Assembly: GCA_032433765.1 (NCBI GenBank)
Contig: JAVIAB010000025.1
Span: forward strand, 39,677,067-39,741,066
Reading direction: 5' to 3'
Length of the DNA: 64,000 nt
From: Megaustenia siamemsis
Taxonomy: Eukaryota; Mollusca; Gastropoda; Stylommatophora; Ariophantidae
Shown piece by piece: positions 56,481-64,000 of the stretch. Below the pieces are notes generated by a model. That model was given only the letters and a program-made list of their open reading frames with translations. It was not told the DNA's origin and searched no databases. Position 1 is the first letter of the stretch; the number at the start of each line of letters is the position of its first letter. Both the position numbers and the translations under genes were made by a program.

Positions 56481-56830
56481 GCAAAAGATGGATTGATGGA
56501 GTAGGAGACACACTAGGAAATATAACAGCAGGAGAGGTCAACAGAAGAGCAAAAGATGGATTGATGGAATTTTAGAAACACTGGGAAACATAACAGCAGG
56601 AGAGGTCAACAGAGGAGCAAAAGATGGATTGATCGAATATTAGAAACACTAGGAAACATAACAGCAGGAGAGGTCAACAGAGGAACAAAAGATGAATTGA
56701 GGGAATTTTAGAAACACTAGGAAACATAACAACAGGGCAAGTCAACAGAAGAGCAACAGATAGATTGATGGAATATTATTAACACTGTGAAACATAACAA
56801 CAGGAGAAGCCAACAACAGGAGAGGCCAGT
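56455..56830. repeat. 68-bp tandem repeat grown from LINE D coding, about 5 copies
   Basis: Unit of 68 bp containing AGCAAAAGATGGATTGATGG, AATATTAGAAACACTAGGAA and ACATAACAGCAGGAGAGG. The unexpanded LINE D at about 11055-11130 has the same stretch once. Confidence 0.85.
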
Positions 56831-57326
56831 AGTATACAATGTTGTATTTGACCCGTATTTCTACGTAAATTAACAAAGATATATAGTAGGCGTATTTTAC
56901 GCCTAATGTACATGAGATACAGGGGGAGTTAACCGTGACATTTCGTGTCGGGATGTTGACCTCTAGTCCCGGTGACCCCGGAAGTGACCTGTTTATGTTT
57001 GGTGTGTGCTGACTTTGGACTTCTTGATGTACTTGATCGATAGTGATAGGTTAGTAGATTATACAACATCAATGAAAAACAATCAATATAAAACAAAAGA
57101 CAAAAGATATATTTTATTCTTTTATTATCTCAATAGGTGTATAACATACATTGATATTATATATCATTACAAACATATTCAGTACATTGAGTAAATATAT
57201 AGTACAAGGATAACAATTATTTATAGCTATATAGTTGGGTGGCTGCTTAGCTATGTGTCATAAATGAATCATAATGGGTGAAACTGTTAGAGATTACTGG
57301 GTAGTCTAAGCTGGTAGTGTAAAGAG
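56831..57326. other. Unique sequence downstream of the Polinton polymerase
   Basis: AT-rich. No conserved frame, though it may hold the polymerase 3' end and polyadenylation signals on the minus strand. Nothing else supported. Confidence 0.4.
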
Positions 57327-57974
57327 TTAAATATCTAAAGCCGTAGTCGAGACGTTATCATCAGCTACCTTTCTTTTTATATAGAAATAGGAAAGAGCAT
57401 TTCTTGTTTGATTGTAGGAAAATATGGAATTATTTAAGACTTTGAAACCTACATTTTTCCCACCCTTAGCCTTTTGCGTAGCGAGAACCTCTAAAAACAT
57501 ATCTTTATCTAATTTGTTGTGTTCCTTGCTTAGCCTTTTACAACTGATTTTATCGTAATCCCCACTACAATGGTACGTCTTACTACACAAGCTAACAAGA
57601 GCTGTCCCTTCGTACTCTAGTTTAAAAAGCCCGGGTGTTCGTTTGGTGTACGCTTTAACATCCTTACAGTTTATACAGTCTGTCTTGGTAATATGCTTAT
57701 CGCAAAACTCGGCGGGAAACCAGTCTTTATATTCTCTATTAAACTCATCCCGCAGACCTGACTTAACTATGTCCTCTAGCTTAGGTGCACTTAAGGCTAA
57801 GTATAAACTATCAGTATCTGTTTCACATAACTGAAAGTTGGACCTATCTACAAACTTATCTAAGAACTCGAAATAAAAATCTAACATACGAAGTTTTGCA
57901 TATTGATAGACGAAGAAACCGATTTGTAGGGGCAAGTTACCAAACTGTTTTCTTTTTCTCCATCTCAATTTCAA
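57327..57974 (-). CDS. Polinton DNA polymerase C-terminal part (frame-shifted segment)
   Basis: 215 codons continuing the polymerase palm and thumb. LQIGFFVYQYAKLRMLDFYF leads into ETDTDSLYLALSA (motif C with both catalytic aspartates) and a Cys-rich stretch around DKHITKTDCINCKDVKAYTK. It ends with the basic QTRNALSYFYIKRKVADD. The first 10 or so codons overlap the end of the 57937-60006 frame. Homology crosses from one frame to the other in an A-rich run at about 57950. The palindrome fragment at 42245-42712 reads through the same point in one frame, so the break is specific to this copy. Confidence 0.88.
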   Translation of the reverse strand: MKLRWRKRKQFGNLPLQIGFFVYQYAKLRMLDFYFEFLDKFVDRSNFQLCETDTDSLYLALSAPKLEDIVKSGLRDEFNREYKDWFPAEFCDKHITKTDCINCKDVKAYTKRTPGLFKLEYEGTALVSLCSKTYHCSGDYDKISCKRLSKEHNKLDKDMFLEVLATQKAKGGKNVGFKVLNNSIFSYNQTRNALSYFYIKRKVADDNVSTTALDI

Positions 57975-60006
57975 AAAGATCCTCCCCTATTTCAGTCATC
58001 TGTTTAAACCGGGAACTATTAATCATTTTCGATATCTCATCCCCCTGAACATACGAGACAGCGCTATGATTGGCCTTATTGGTCAGAGTCTTCCCGTAGG
58101 CTGAGTTTCCTAAGAGCTTCATCGTATCGCTTACTATAGATTGATTGTCGTCTAGATCACCAGCCCTCCTAGCGTCAGAAACAATTTCGCCAAACTTTTT
58201 AAAACAACTAGACGGTTGATATTCTATCACTTGATAAATTTTTGTTACCTCCAATCCGTGGTCTAAATACCATTTTAACAGTGGTGTTGCCAACAAAATT
58301 TTTTCCTCGACATAACTACCGATTAGGGTGCGACGAGGGGTTGACAACAAGTTATGTTTGAGGGCATATTCACCCATAAACGGTCCAATATCAGCACGTG
58401 TGACGTCAATATTTTTGAAAATTGGAGTCATCTCACTGAAATGTTCCTTCAGACGGTCGGGGACGTGTAGATCACATTCCACTAAACCAAAACATGTCCC
58501 ATCTGAAACAGAAGTCAGAATCTGTGTATCACTGAGAGGGAGCCCTTCTTTAGAGTAAGAGGGTCTGGCTCGAGGGATGGCTTTAGAAAGGAATGCCCTA
58601 ATGGTTGGGTCAGACTTTTTCAGAGCCTGCCACTCACATTCCCAAATATCTTCTACTGTGACTTTTACCTCCGCGGTTAGGTAGGTGTGTATCTCACATG
58701 TTTTTTCAAACAGCTCGAACAAGGGCTTATTATTAACAGGGTTTCTATCTTTATCTTTGGTGAGGGGACAGTCTTTGTGACCATGGTACAGACAACCATG
58801 AAAATTGTAGCCTATTCTATTGGATTTATCCCACCCATCCACGGGGATGTTTCTATCACCTAACCGAAACTCCCTTCCGTTAAACTGAGTTTTCAACTCC
58901 ACCCCTTTTTGGTGAGCAACCCACGTTAGCCACTCTCTACTTTGTTGGACATAATAGTTATCTTTTTCGACCCTAAACCCGGTCTCCATTCTTCTAATAA
59001 TTGGGTAATCTGTTGGCATTGGGTTCATCAGAGCCCAAAGATACAACGCGTTGGCATCGTAACCTTGGATGGATTTGACCAGCTTTCCACCCCTAATAAA
59101 CGTTTTGCCTACATCATGATACCTATGAAAAATTATAGAGGGACCTCCAACGACATTATCTCTAATCATTGTGTGTAGACTAGCCTGTTTACTCGAACAT
59201 AAACTAAACATTACACCCCTATCAACGGTCTTAAAAAGATACTTTAAACAAACACCCGGAACCGAAATGGCGTCTTTAAAACAGTCCACACCCCGCTCCC
59301 CATAAAAGCGAACCTGCTGCTCCAAGGCTTCTAAGAAGGGGACTACATCTTTATTGTTGTACCAAACCAAAAAGTCCCTAAGGGTCGTCATGTTATTGTC
59401 CTTCCAGACCTTTTTACACAGATCGTACTCCTCTTCCGAAATATTAACATTTTTTAGGCTGGAAAAGAACGCTTCGTGTGGGGGTAACTCCCTCTCATTC
59501 AACTTGTTTAAATCGGTTACGTACTCGTAACAGAAAACACCCTTGGTCTCCTCTACTTTGTAAGCTGCCAAGTACTTGCTATAACTAAAACCTGGCGCTA
59601 AATAATTTATGATATCTAGGAACTTTAACGTCTGCGTTGCAATACACATAAAGTTATTGTTTCTTTTAACTATAAACTTGAACGGTTTTGGTACTTTGTA
59701 GTCACCTTCAATTTTATCTTCCTCTTCTTCGTTAACCTCGGTTTCTTCTTCTTCTTCCATACTATCTTCTTCTTCGTCCACTTGGGCAGCGGCATCCATG
59801 AAGTGCTTTATTAAATAAGGTTTAATGACGTTGACGTCATATTTCCCCGAGTTAAACCCTATAACTGGAAGCTCTTTTAAATACTCATCAAACTTAGCTA
59901 TTAGCTTGTCTTTATTCAGATCATGGAGATGAGTAAAAATACTTTCAAACCGAGCTCGCAACAACGAGTATGCCTTAGCAGCGATACCAGTGAGGTAATA
60001 AACCAT
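57937..60006 (-). CDS. Polinton family B DNA polymerase, main part (689 codons)
   Basis: Replicates the element in a protein-primed manner if it follows the Polinton/Maverick family. Visible in order: exonuclease block VIGFNSGKYDVNVIKPY (residues 48-64), an acidic stretch at about 78-99, exonuclease block WYNNKDVVPF (215-224), polymerase motif A GYDANALYLWAL (315-326), FHGCLYHGHKDC (402-413), typical of this polymerase group, and motif B MKLLGNSAYGKTLTN (629-643). Motif C is in the next frame (57327-57974). The first exonuclease block is in a different frame upstream (about 60060-60180). The methionine at 60006 is internal, since the frame continues upstream to about 60055 as ICFITKGDPQVLVSQ. 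With three frame changes this is a pseudogene, or the assembly carries indels. Confidence 0.92.
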   Translation of the reverse strand: MVYYLTGIAAKAYSLLRARFESIFTHLHDLNKDKLIAKFDEYLKELPVIGFNSGKYDVNVIKPYLIKHFMDAAAQVDEEEDSMEEEEETEVNEEEEDKIEGDYKVPKPFKFIVKRNNNFMCIATQTLKFLDIINYLAPGFSYSKYLAAYKVEETKGVFCYEYVTDLNKLNERELPPHEAFFSSLKNVNISEEEYDLCKKVWKDNNMTTLRDFLVWYNNKDVVPFLEALEQQVRFYGERGVDCFKDAISVPGVCLKYLFKTVDRGVMFSLCSSKQASLHTMIRDNVVGGPSIIFHRYHDVGKTFIRGGKLVKSIQGYDANALYLWALMNPMPTDYPIIRRMETGFRVEKDNYYVQQSREWLTWVAHQKGVELKTQFNGREFRLGDRNIPVDGWDKSNRIGYNFHGCLYHGHKDCPLTKDKDRNPVNNKPLFELFEKTCEIHTYLTAEVKVTVEDIWECEWQALKKSDPTIRAFLSKAIPRARPSYSKEGLPLSDTQILTSVSDGTCFGLVECDLHVPDRLKEHFSEMTPIFKNIDVTRADIGPFMGEYALKHNLLSTPRRTLIGSYVEEKILLATPLLKWYLDHGLEVTKIYQVIEYQPSSCFKKFGEIVSDARRAGDLDDNQSIVSDTMKLLGNSAYGKTLTNKANHSAVSYVQGDEISKMINSSRFKQMTEIGEDLFEIEMEKKKTVW

Positions 60007-60059
60007 CTGACTAACTAAAACCTGTGGGTCACCCTTCGTTATGAAGCATATTGGTCCCT

Positions 60060-60180
60060 CCCACCGGGGACATTTGACGCTATAGAGCAGGAGAGGGGGA
60101 CGTGTTTGGCTACAAAGGTAGTCGAGTGCGTTTCTTGGGGAACATTCCCATTATCAAAATAACATTCATAATCAAATGTC
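60060..60180 (-). pseudogene. Exonuclease I block of the Polinton polymerase, own frame
   Basis: Between the two large frames the minus strand reads ATFDYECYFDNGNVPQETHS, with the DYE exonuclease signature, and then VPGGRDQYAS and a stop. It needs one frame change from 60172-61512 and another into 57937-60006. Without it the polymerase would lack proofreading. Confidence 0.8.
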
Positions 60181-61512
60181 GCCCTGAATGGGTAAATAAA
60201 ACACTCTGGGAGTACTTATCCCTTCAGCGCTGATCGCGTCCCATACACTTTCAAGTGAAGAGTAAACGCCACCTTTATATGTCTCTACAGCCATATCCCC
60301 ATTGCAAGTTTTTTCATGCCTCTCCATACACCAAAACTTTTTCCACAATTTTCCACATTTTCCACAAGAAAAACTTTTACTAGCCCTAGAAAGATCGTTT
60401 ATATAAAAGAAGTGGTTTTTGTAAAGTAAAAGACGGAGAGTTTCACTATAACTACTGCCACTTCTCAGAACAATATGCAAGGCTTGTTCAGAATCAAACT
60501 CAAAAATATCTATATTTATTGAAAAAGAACTTTCTAAGAGAGACATTTCGGCAAGAGTTACACCGGGAAAGTTACTTAACATTAGAGAGGGGTTAAACTG
60601 TTTGAAAAGTAGTCTTGAAGCCTTCCTAACACCATCAACAGAGGCACCTCTATGGACAGCTAGACAACGGAAGAAGCAAAGATTATCATTGTAGATTTTA
60701 GAATTAGAATCGGTTTGAAGGGTATTAATACCATGATTTGATGCAATATGGGGTGGGATATCTATCAGACACCCTATAGGATAATCTTGAAGTTTATAAA
60801 TATAGACACTCGTACTGACTAATGCTTCCAAGGTATATTTGGTTGTCTCCCTGTTTTTATCTGCATACCCTAATATATCACTTTGATTTAAGCTATCTAC
60901 AAAGGTTTCAAAATCATTTCTGTTGTTAACTAACAGGGGTTTGTCTAATACTGTCGCGTTATTTGAACTGGCGTGAAAATAACGCAGCCCCTGTGTCTCC
61001 CTATGTCTTAAAACTAGATGATGACTATAATTCACCTTGAAACGCTTTTTCTGGGCTAGAAAAATTGGGTTTACAAGGGTCTTCCAATCTATAGGAGTAT
61101 CAGGCTGATGGAATATAGTGTACGTGTCCATGTATTTGTTCCTACGTTCATGTGTTCTAATTGCTAACCAGTTGTTCTTATATAGCTTCCTAATATCTTC
61201 GGGTAACTTATTTAAAGAGTCTATTTCATTAATAAGTCTTGGTCTCTTTGAGGGCTCTTGAGTCGAAATATTTACTGCCCGCTTGCGTGAGGTTGTCGAT
61301 ACTTGTGGACGTGCTGGTGATGCAGGAACTACTGATACAAGAGATGCAGAATGCTCTGTCTTAATATGTTTGGCAAGGTTGTCTGCTCTATTATAAACTC
61401 GTTCACAAACAGCACACTTGTATTCCTGACGCACATGTACACTAGCAACGTGTCGTTTTATGTCCCAGCTCCGGGTGAAAGTTTTGGAGCAGAGATGACA
61501 AGTGTTAGACAT
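60172..61512 (-). CDS. Zinc-finger and OTU-like N-terminal part of the Polinton polymerase gene (446 codons)
   Basis: Two C2H2 zinc fingers open the protein (C5, C8, H21, H26 and C33, C36, H49, H54), followed by a basic, Ser/Thr-rich linker. Residues 276-285 (DNLCFFRCLA) and the later YKNHFFYIND (364-373) look like the Cys and His blocks of an OTU-type cysteine protease, a fold known at the N-terminus of some Polinton polymerases. A third zinc-binding motif lies at 383-403 (CGKC, H399, C403). The ATG follows directly after a TTTCTTTTCTACAG acceptor, so translation probably starts in exon 2. The frame ends just before the exonuclease block, so it was probably fused to the polymerase downstream. 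A second, inverted copy starts at 63370. Confidence 0.85.
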   Translation of the reverse strand: MSNTCHLCSKTFTRSWDIKRHVASVHVRQEYKCAVCERVYNRADNLAKHIKTEHSASLVSVVPASPARPQVSTTSRKRAVNISTQEPSKRPRLINEIDSLNKLPEDIRKLYKNNWLAIRTHERRNKYMDTYTIFHQPDTPIDWKTLVNPIFLAQKKRFKVNYSHHLVLRHRETQGLRYFHASSNNATVLDKPLLVNNRNDFETFVDSLNQSDILGYADKNRETTKYTLEALVSTSVYIYKLQDYPIGCLIDIPPHIASNHGINTLQTDSNSKIYNDNLCFFRCLAVHRGASVDGVRKASRLLFKQFNPSLMLSNFPGVTLAEMSLLESSFSINIDIFEFDSEQALHIVLRSGSSYSETLRLLLYKNHFFYINDLSRASKSFSCGKCGKLWKKFWCMERHEKTCNGDMAVETYKGGVYSSLESVWDAISAEGISTPRVFYLPIQGDI

Positions 61513-61672
61513 CTGTAGAAAAGAAATTGAAACATTACAACTAAAGAATAAAGAACAGTAAACATTACAAGGAAAGAAAACCAGTAAATGTAATCAACGA
61601 GACTCACAAATTGTCGAAATTAGGTTACTAAAGTATCATACTATAATCTTAAAGAACTAAGATAACACTTAC
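61513..61672 (-). other. 5'-UTR intron of the left polymerase gene
   Basis: 160 bp on the minus strand, with donor AAA/GTAAGTGT and acceptor TTTCTTTTCTACAG directly before the ATG. Mirror of 63210-63369. Confidence 0.65.
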
Positions 61673-61747
61673 TTTTACGTGTCTGAAGGCGCGAGCCACA
61701 ACCGCCCGCAACAACTGTAATCGTATATCTGATTACAAGCTTCTCAG

Positions 61748-61755
61748 ATATATAC
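61748..61755 (-). promoter_or_regulatory. TATA-like box of the left polymerase gene
   Basis: GTATATAT on the minus strand, about 75 bp before the end of the putative first exon. Mirror of 63127-63134. Confidence 0.5.
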
Positions 61756-61924
61756 ACTTGAAACCCCAGAGGTGTTACTAAAAATAGAACTGACCTCTGA
61801 GGCAATACCGGATGTGTTACTAAAAATAGTTTTTGACCGCTGACGCAATGCCCGTGGAGTTTCTAAAAATAGATTTTGACGTATGATGGCAATTTTATGA
61901 GTTTACCTCCTGACCAATTTTGGT

Positions 61925-62326
61925 GACTACGCCCCTGAATTCGACGAAAAGCGTAAATTTTCACTCTAGGCATACCCCAAACTTTATTTTAGACATCCCC
62001 ACACCAAAAATTAACTTAAAAATCACTTTTGAAATTGTTACCCCCTAACCATTTTTGAGAGTTACGCCCATGGAATCGATAAAAAAAATCGTAAATTTTC
62101 ACTCTAGGCATACCCTAAACTTTATTTTAGACATCCCCACACCAAAAATTTACTTAAAAATCACTTTTGAAATTGTAACCCCCCTTACCATTTTTTTAGG
62201 GTTACGCCCCTGAAATCGATAAAAATCGTAAATTTAGCACGTAGACTTACCTAAAACTTTATTTTAGACATCCCCACACCAAAAATTAACTTAAAAATCT
62301 ATTTCGAAAATGTAACCCCCCTTACC
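61925..62326. repeat. 138-bp subterminal repeats, left side (3 units)
   Basis: Units of 137-139 bp containing CGTAAATTTTCACTCTAGGC, TTTATTTTAGACATCCCCAC, CTTAAAAATCACTTTTGAAA and GGTTACGCCCCTGAAATCGA. The outermost unit differs in ATTTAGCACGTAGACTTACC. Confidence 0.9.
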
Positions 62327-62558
62327 TTTGAGCAAGGATTTGAACATTTTGGGCTGTATCGTGCAGAACAATCTTGTATCGTGCTGCACGATACATCTGC
62401 GTAGTATGTACGGCTCAAAACACCCCTGTATACTACTAGTTTTTTGTTGATTTTTTGATGGAGTTTTATATGTAGGGGTGTCAAAAAATATGTTTGGGGT
62501 ATGCCTTGAGGTTATATTTCAATTTTTTATCGATTTCAGGGGCGTAACCCTAAAAAAT
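62327..62558. other. Unpaired centre of the second palindrome
   Basis: 232 bp that differ between the two sides. The right part is a degenerate fourth 138-bp unit (TATGTTTGGGGTATGCCTTG, ATTTCAGGGGCGTAACCC). The left part contains a perfect short hairpin at 62375-62395. Confidence 0.8.
62375..62395. repeat. Short perfect hairpin
   Basis: TGTATCGTGC, one T, GCACGATACA. Half of it recurs at 62355-62364. It could be a terminus or protein-binding site. Confidence 0.8.
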
Positions 62559-63126
62559 GGTAAGGGAGTTACATTTTCAAAATAGATTTTTAAGTTAATT
62601 TTTGGTGTGGGGATGTCTAAAATAAAGTTTTAGGTAAGTCTACGTGCTAAATTTACGATTTTTATCGATTTCAGGGGCGTAACCCTAAAAAATGGTAAGG
62701 GGGTTACAATTTCAAAAGTGATTTTTAAGTAAATTTTTGGTGTGGGGATGTCTAAAATAAAGTTTAGGGTATGCCTAGAGTGAAAATTTACGATTTTTTT
62801 TATCGATTCCATGGGCGTAACTCTCAAAAATGGTTAGGGGGTAACAGTTTCAAAAGTGATTTTTAAGTTAATTTTTGGTGTGGGGATGTCTAAAATAAAG
62901 TTTGGGGTATGCCTAGAGTGAAAATTTACGCTTTTCGTCGAAATCAGGGGCGTAGTCACCAAAATTGGTCAGGAGGTAAACTCATAAAATTGCCATCATA
63001 CGTCAAAATCTATTTTTAGAAACTCCACGGGCATTGCGTCAGCGGTCAAAAACTATTTTTAGTAACACATCCGGTATTGCCTCAGAGGTCAGTTCTATTT
63101 TTAGTAACACCTCTGGGGTTTCAAGT

Positions 63127-63134
63127 GTATATAT
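63127..63134 (+). promoter_or_regulatory. TATA-like box of the right polymerase gene
   Basis: GTATATAT, about 75 bp before the AAA/GTAAGT donor. Its identical copy on the other arm gives a back-to-back pair of promoters firing outward. Confidence 0.5.
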
Positions 63135-63209
63135 CTGAGAAGCTTGTAATCAGATATACGATTACAGTTGTTGCGGGCGGTTGTGGCTCGCGCCTTCAGA
63201 CACGTAAAA

Positions 63210-63369
63210 GTAAGTGTTATCTTAGTTCTTTAATATTATAGTGTGATACTTTAGTAACCTAATTTCGACAATTTGTGAGTCTCGTTGATTACATTTACTG
63301 GTTTTCTTTCCTTGTAATGTTTACTGTTCTTTATTCTTTAGTTGTAATGTTTCAATTTCTTTTCTACAG
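63210..63369 (+). other. 5'-UTR intron of the right polymerase gene
   Basis: Donor GTAAGTGTTATC, acceptor TTTCAATTTCTTTTCTACAG, then ATG. 160 bp, the same length as its mirror at 61513-61672. Confidence 0.65.
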
Positions 63370-64000
63370 ATGTCTAACACTTGTCATCTCTGCTCCAAAA
63401 CTTTCACCCGGAGCTGGGACATAAAACGACACGTTGCTAGTGTACATGTGCGTCAGGAATACAAGTGTGCTGTTTGTGAACGAGTTTATAATAGAGCAGA
63501 CAACCTTGCCAAACATATTAAGACAGAGCATTCTGCATCTCTTGTATCAGTAGTTCCTGCATCACCAGCACGTCCACAAGTATCGACAACCTCACGCAAG
63601 CGGGCAGTAAATATTTCGACTCAAGAGCCCTCAAAGAGACCAAGACTTATTAATGAAATAGACTCTTTAAATAAGTTACCCGAAGATATTAGGAAGCTAT
63701 ATAAGAACAACTGGTTAGCAATTAGAACACATGAACGTAGGAACAAATACATGGACACGTACACTATATTCCATCAGCCTGATACTCCTATAGATTGGAA
63801 GACCCTTGTAAACCCAATTTTTCTAGCCCAGAAAAAGCGTTTCAAGGTGAATTATAGTCATCATCTAGTTTTAAGACATAGGGAGACACAGGGGCTGCGT
63901 TATTTTCACGCCAGTTCAAATAACGCGACAGTATTAGACAAACCCCTGTTAGTTAACAACAGAAATGATTTTGAAACCTTTGTAGATAGCTTAAATCAAA
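63370..64000 (+). CDS. Zinc-finger/OTU-like polymerase gene, second copy, partial
   Basis: Begins at the ATG after the acceptor and is open for at least 210 codons to the window edge. As far as can be seen it gives the same protein as 61512 reading leftward: two C2H2 fingers (CHLCSKTFTRSWDIKRH and CAVCERVYNRADNLAKH), then the linker and the SNNATVLDKPLLVNN region. Whether this copy has the frame changes of the left one cannot be seen here. Confidence 0.88.
   Translation, partial: MSNTCHLCSKTFTRSWDIKRHVASVHVRQEYKCAVCERVYNRADNLAKHIKTEHSASLVSVVPASPARPQVSTTSRKRAVNISTQEPSKRPRLINEIDSLNKLPEDIRKLYKNNWLAIRTHERRNKYMDTYTIFHQPDTPIDWKTLVNPIFLAQKKRFKVNYSHHLVLRHRETQGLRYFHASSNNATVLDKPLLVNNRNDFETFVDSLNQ

Larger units (their letters stand above)
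60882..62326. repeat. Left arm of the second palindrome (at least 1.44 kb)
   Basis: Inverted against 62559-64000. Only isolated substitutions are seen (for example near 61648 against 63232). The arm probably continues left of 60882, but the partner runs off the window. Confidence 0.96.
62559..64000. repeat. Right arm of the second palindrome (runs off the window)
   Basis: Reverse complement of 60882-62326. Contains 138-bp units (to about 62960), the putative promoter, the 5'-UTR intron and the start of a second polymerase gene. Confidence 0.96.

Noticed and set aside
58328..60339. Small plus-strand open frames opposite the Polinton polymerase
   Set aside because: They are antisense shadows without motifs.

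Overview
The window looks like nuclear DNA of a repeat-rich invertebrate, most likely a lophotrochozoan and possibly a gastropod mollusc. The evidence is RTE-type and I-clade LINEs, tRNA-headed SINEs, Polinton/Maverick DNA, GT-AG splice signals, long CT/CA microsatellites and many minisatellites. There are no bacterial operons, ribosome binding sites or rRNA. The species assignment is an inference. Roughly a third of the window is tandem repeat, and most long open frames are by-products of those arrays or of LINE antisense strands.

Region by region. 1-3187 is a 44-bp minisatellite. 3.8-7.4 kb is a degenerate array split by a decayed RTE LINE (family B). 7.4-9.9 kb holds two related 42/43-bp arrays. 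9.99-15.08 kb is the only place that looks like a host gene: two short phase-compatible exons (10178-10252 and 14965-15076) flank a 4.7-kb intron. That intron carries LINE remnants and two minisatellites that grew out of LINE coding sequence. 15-30 kb is arrays, SINEs and LINE tails, with an I-clade RT/RNase H LINE sitting inside an array at 19.85-21.59 kb. 30.2-32.5 kb is a nest: LINE B contains a SINE with a 15-bp target duplication and a third LINE.

34.2-46.2 kb is a giant, almost perfect palindrome. Each arm holds fragments of a Polinton/Maverick: family B DNA polymerase, a capsid-like protein and the integrase C-terminus, broken up by 22-bp arrays. The left arm alone carries a near full-length RTE LINE (34810-37973) with a 12-bp target duplication, and the right arm preserves the empty site. 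46.4-57.3 kb is further arrays, SINEs and 5'-truncated LINEs, several with clear target duplications.

57.3-64.0 kb holds a Polinton-type gene read leftward (zinc fingers, OTU-like domain, then family B polymerase, broken by three frame changes). A second, inverted copy begins at 63370 and runs off the window. Between them lies a second palindrome containing a putative TATA box, a 5'-UTR intron and 138-bp subterminal repeats. The unpaired centre of the first palindrome resembles this 138-bp repeat, so both palindromes appear to be centred on Polinton ends. This is the most interesting signal in the window.
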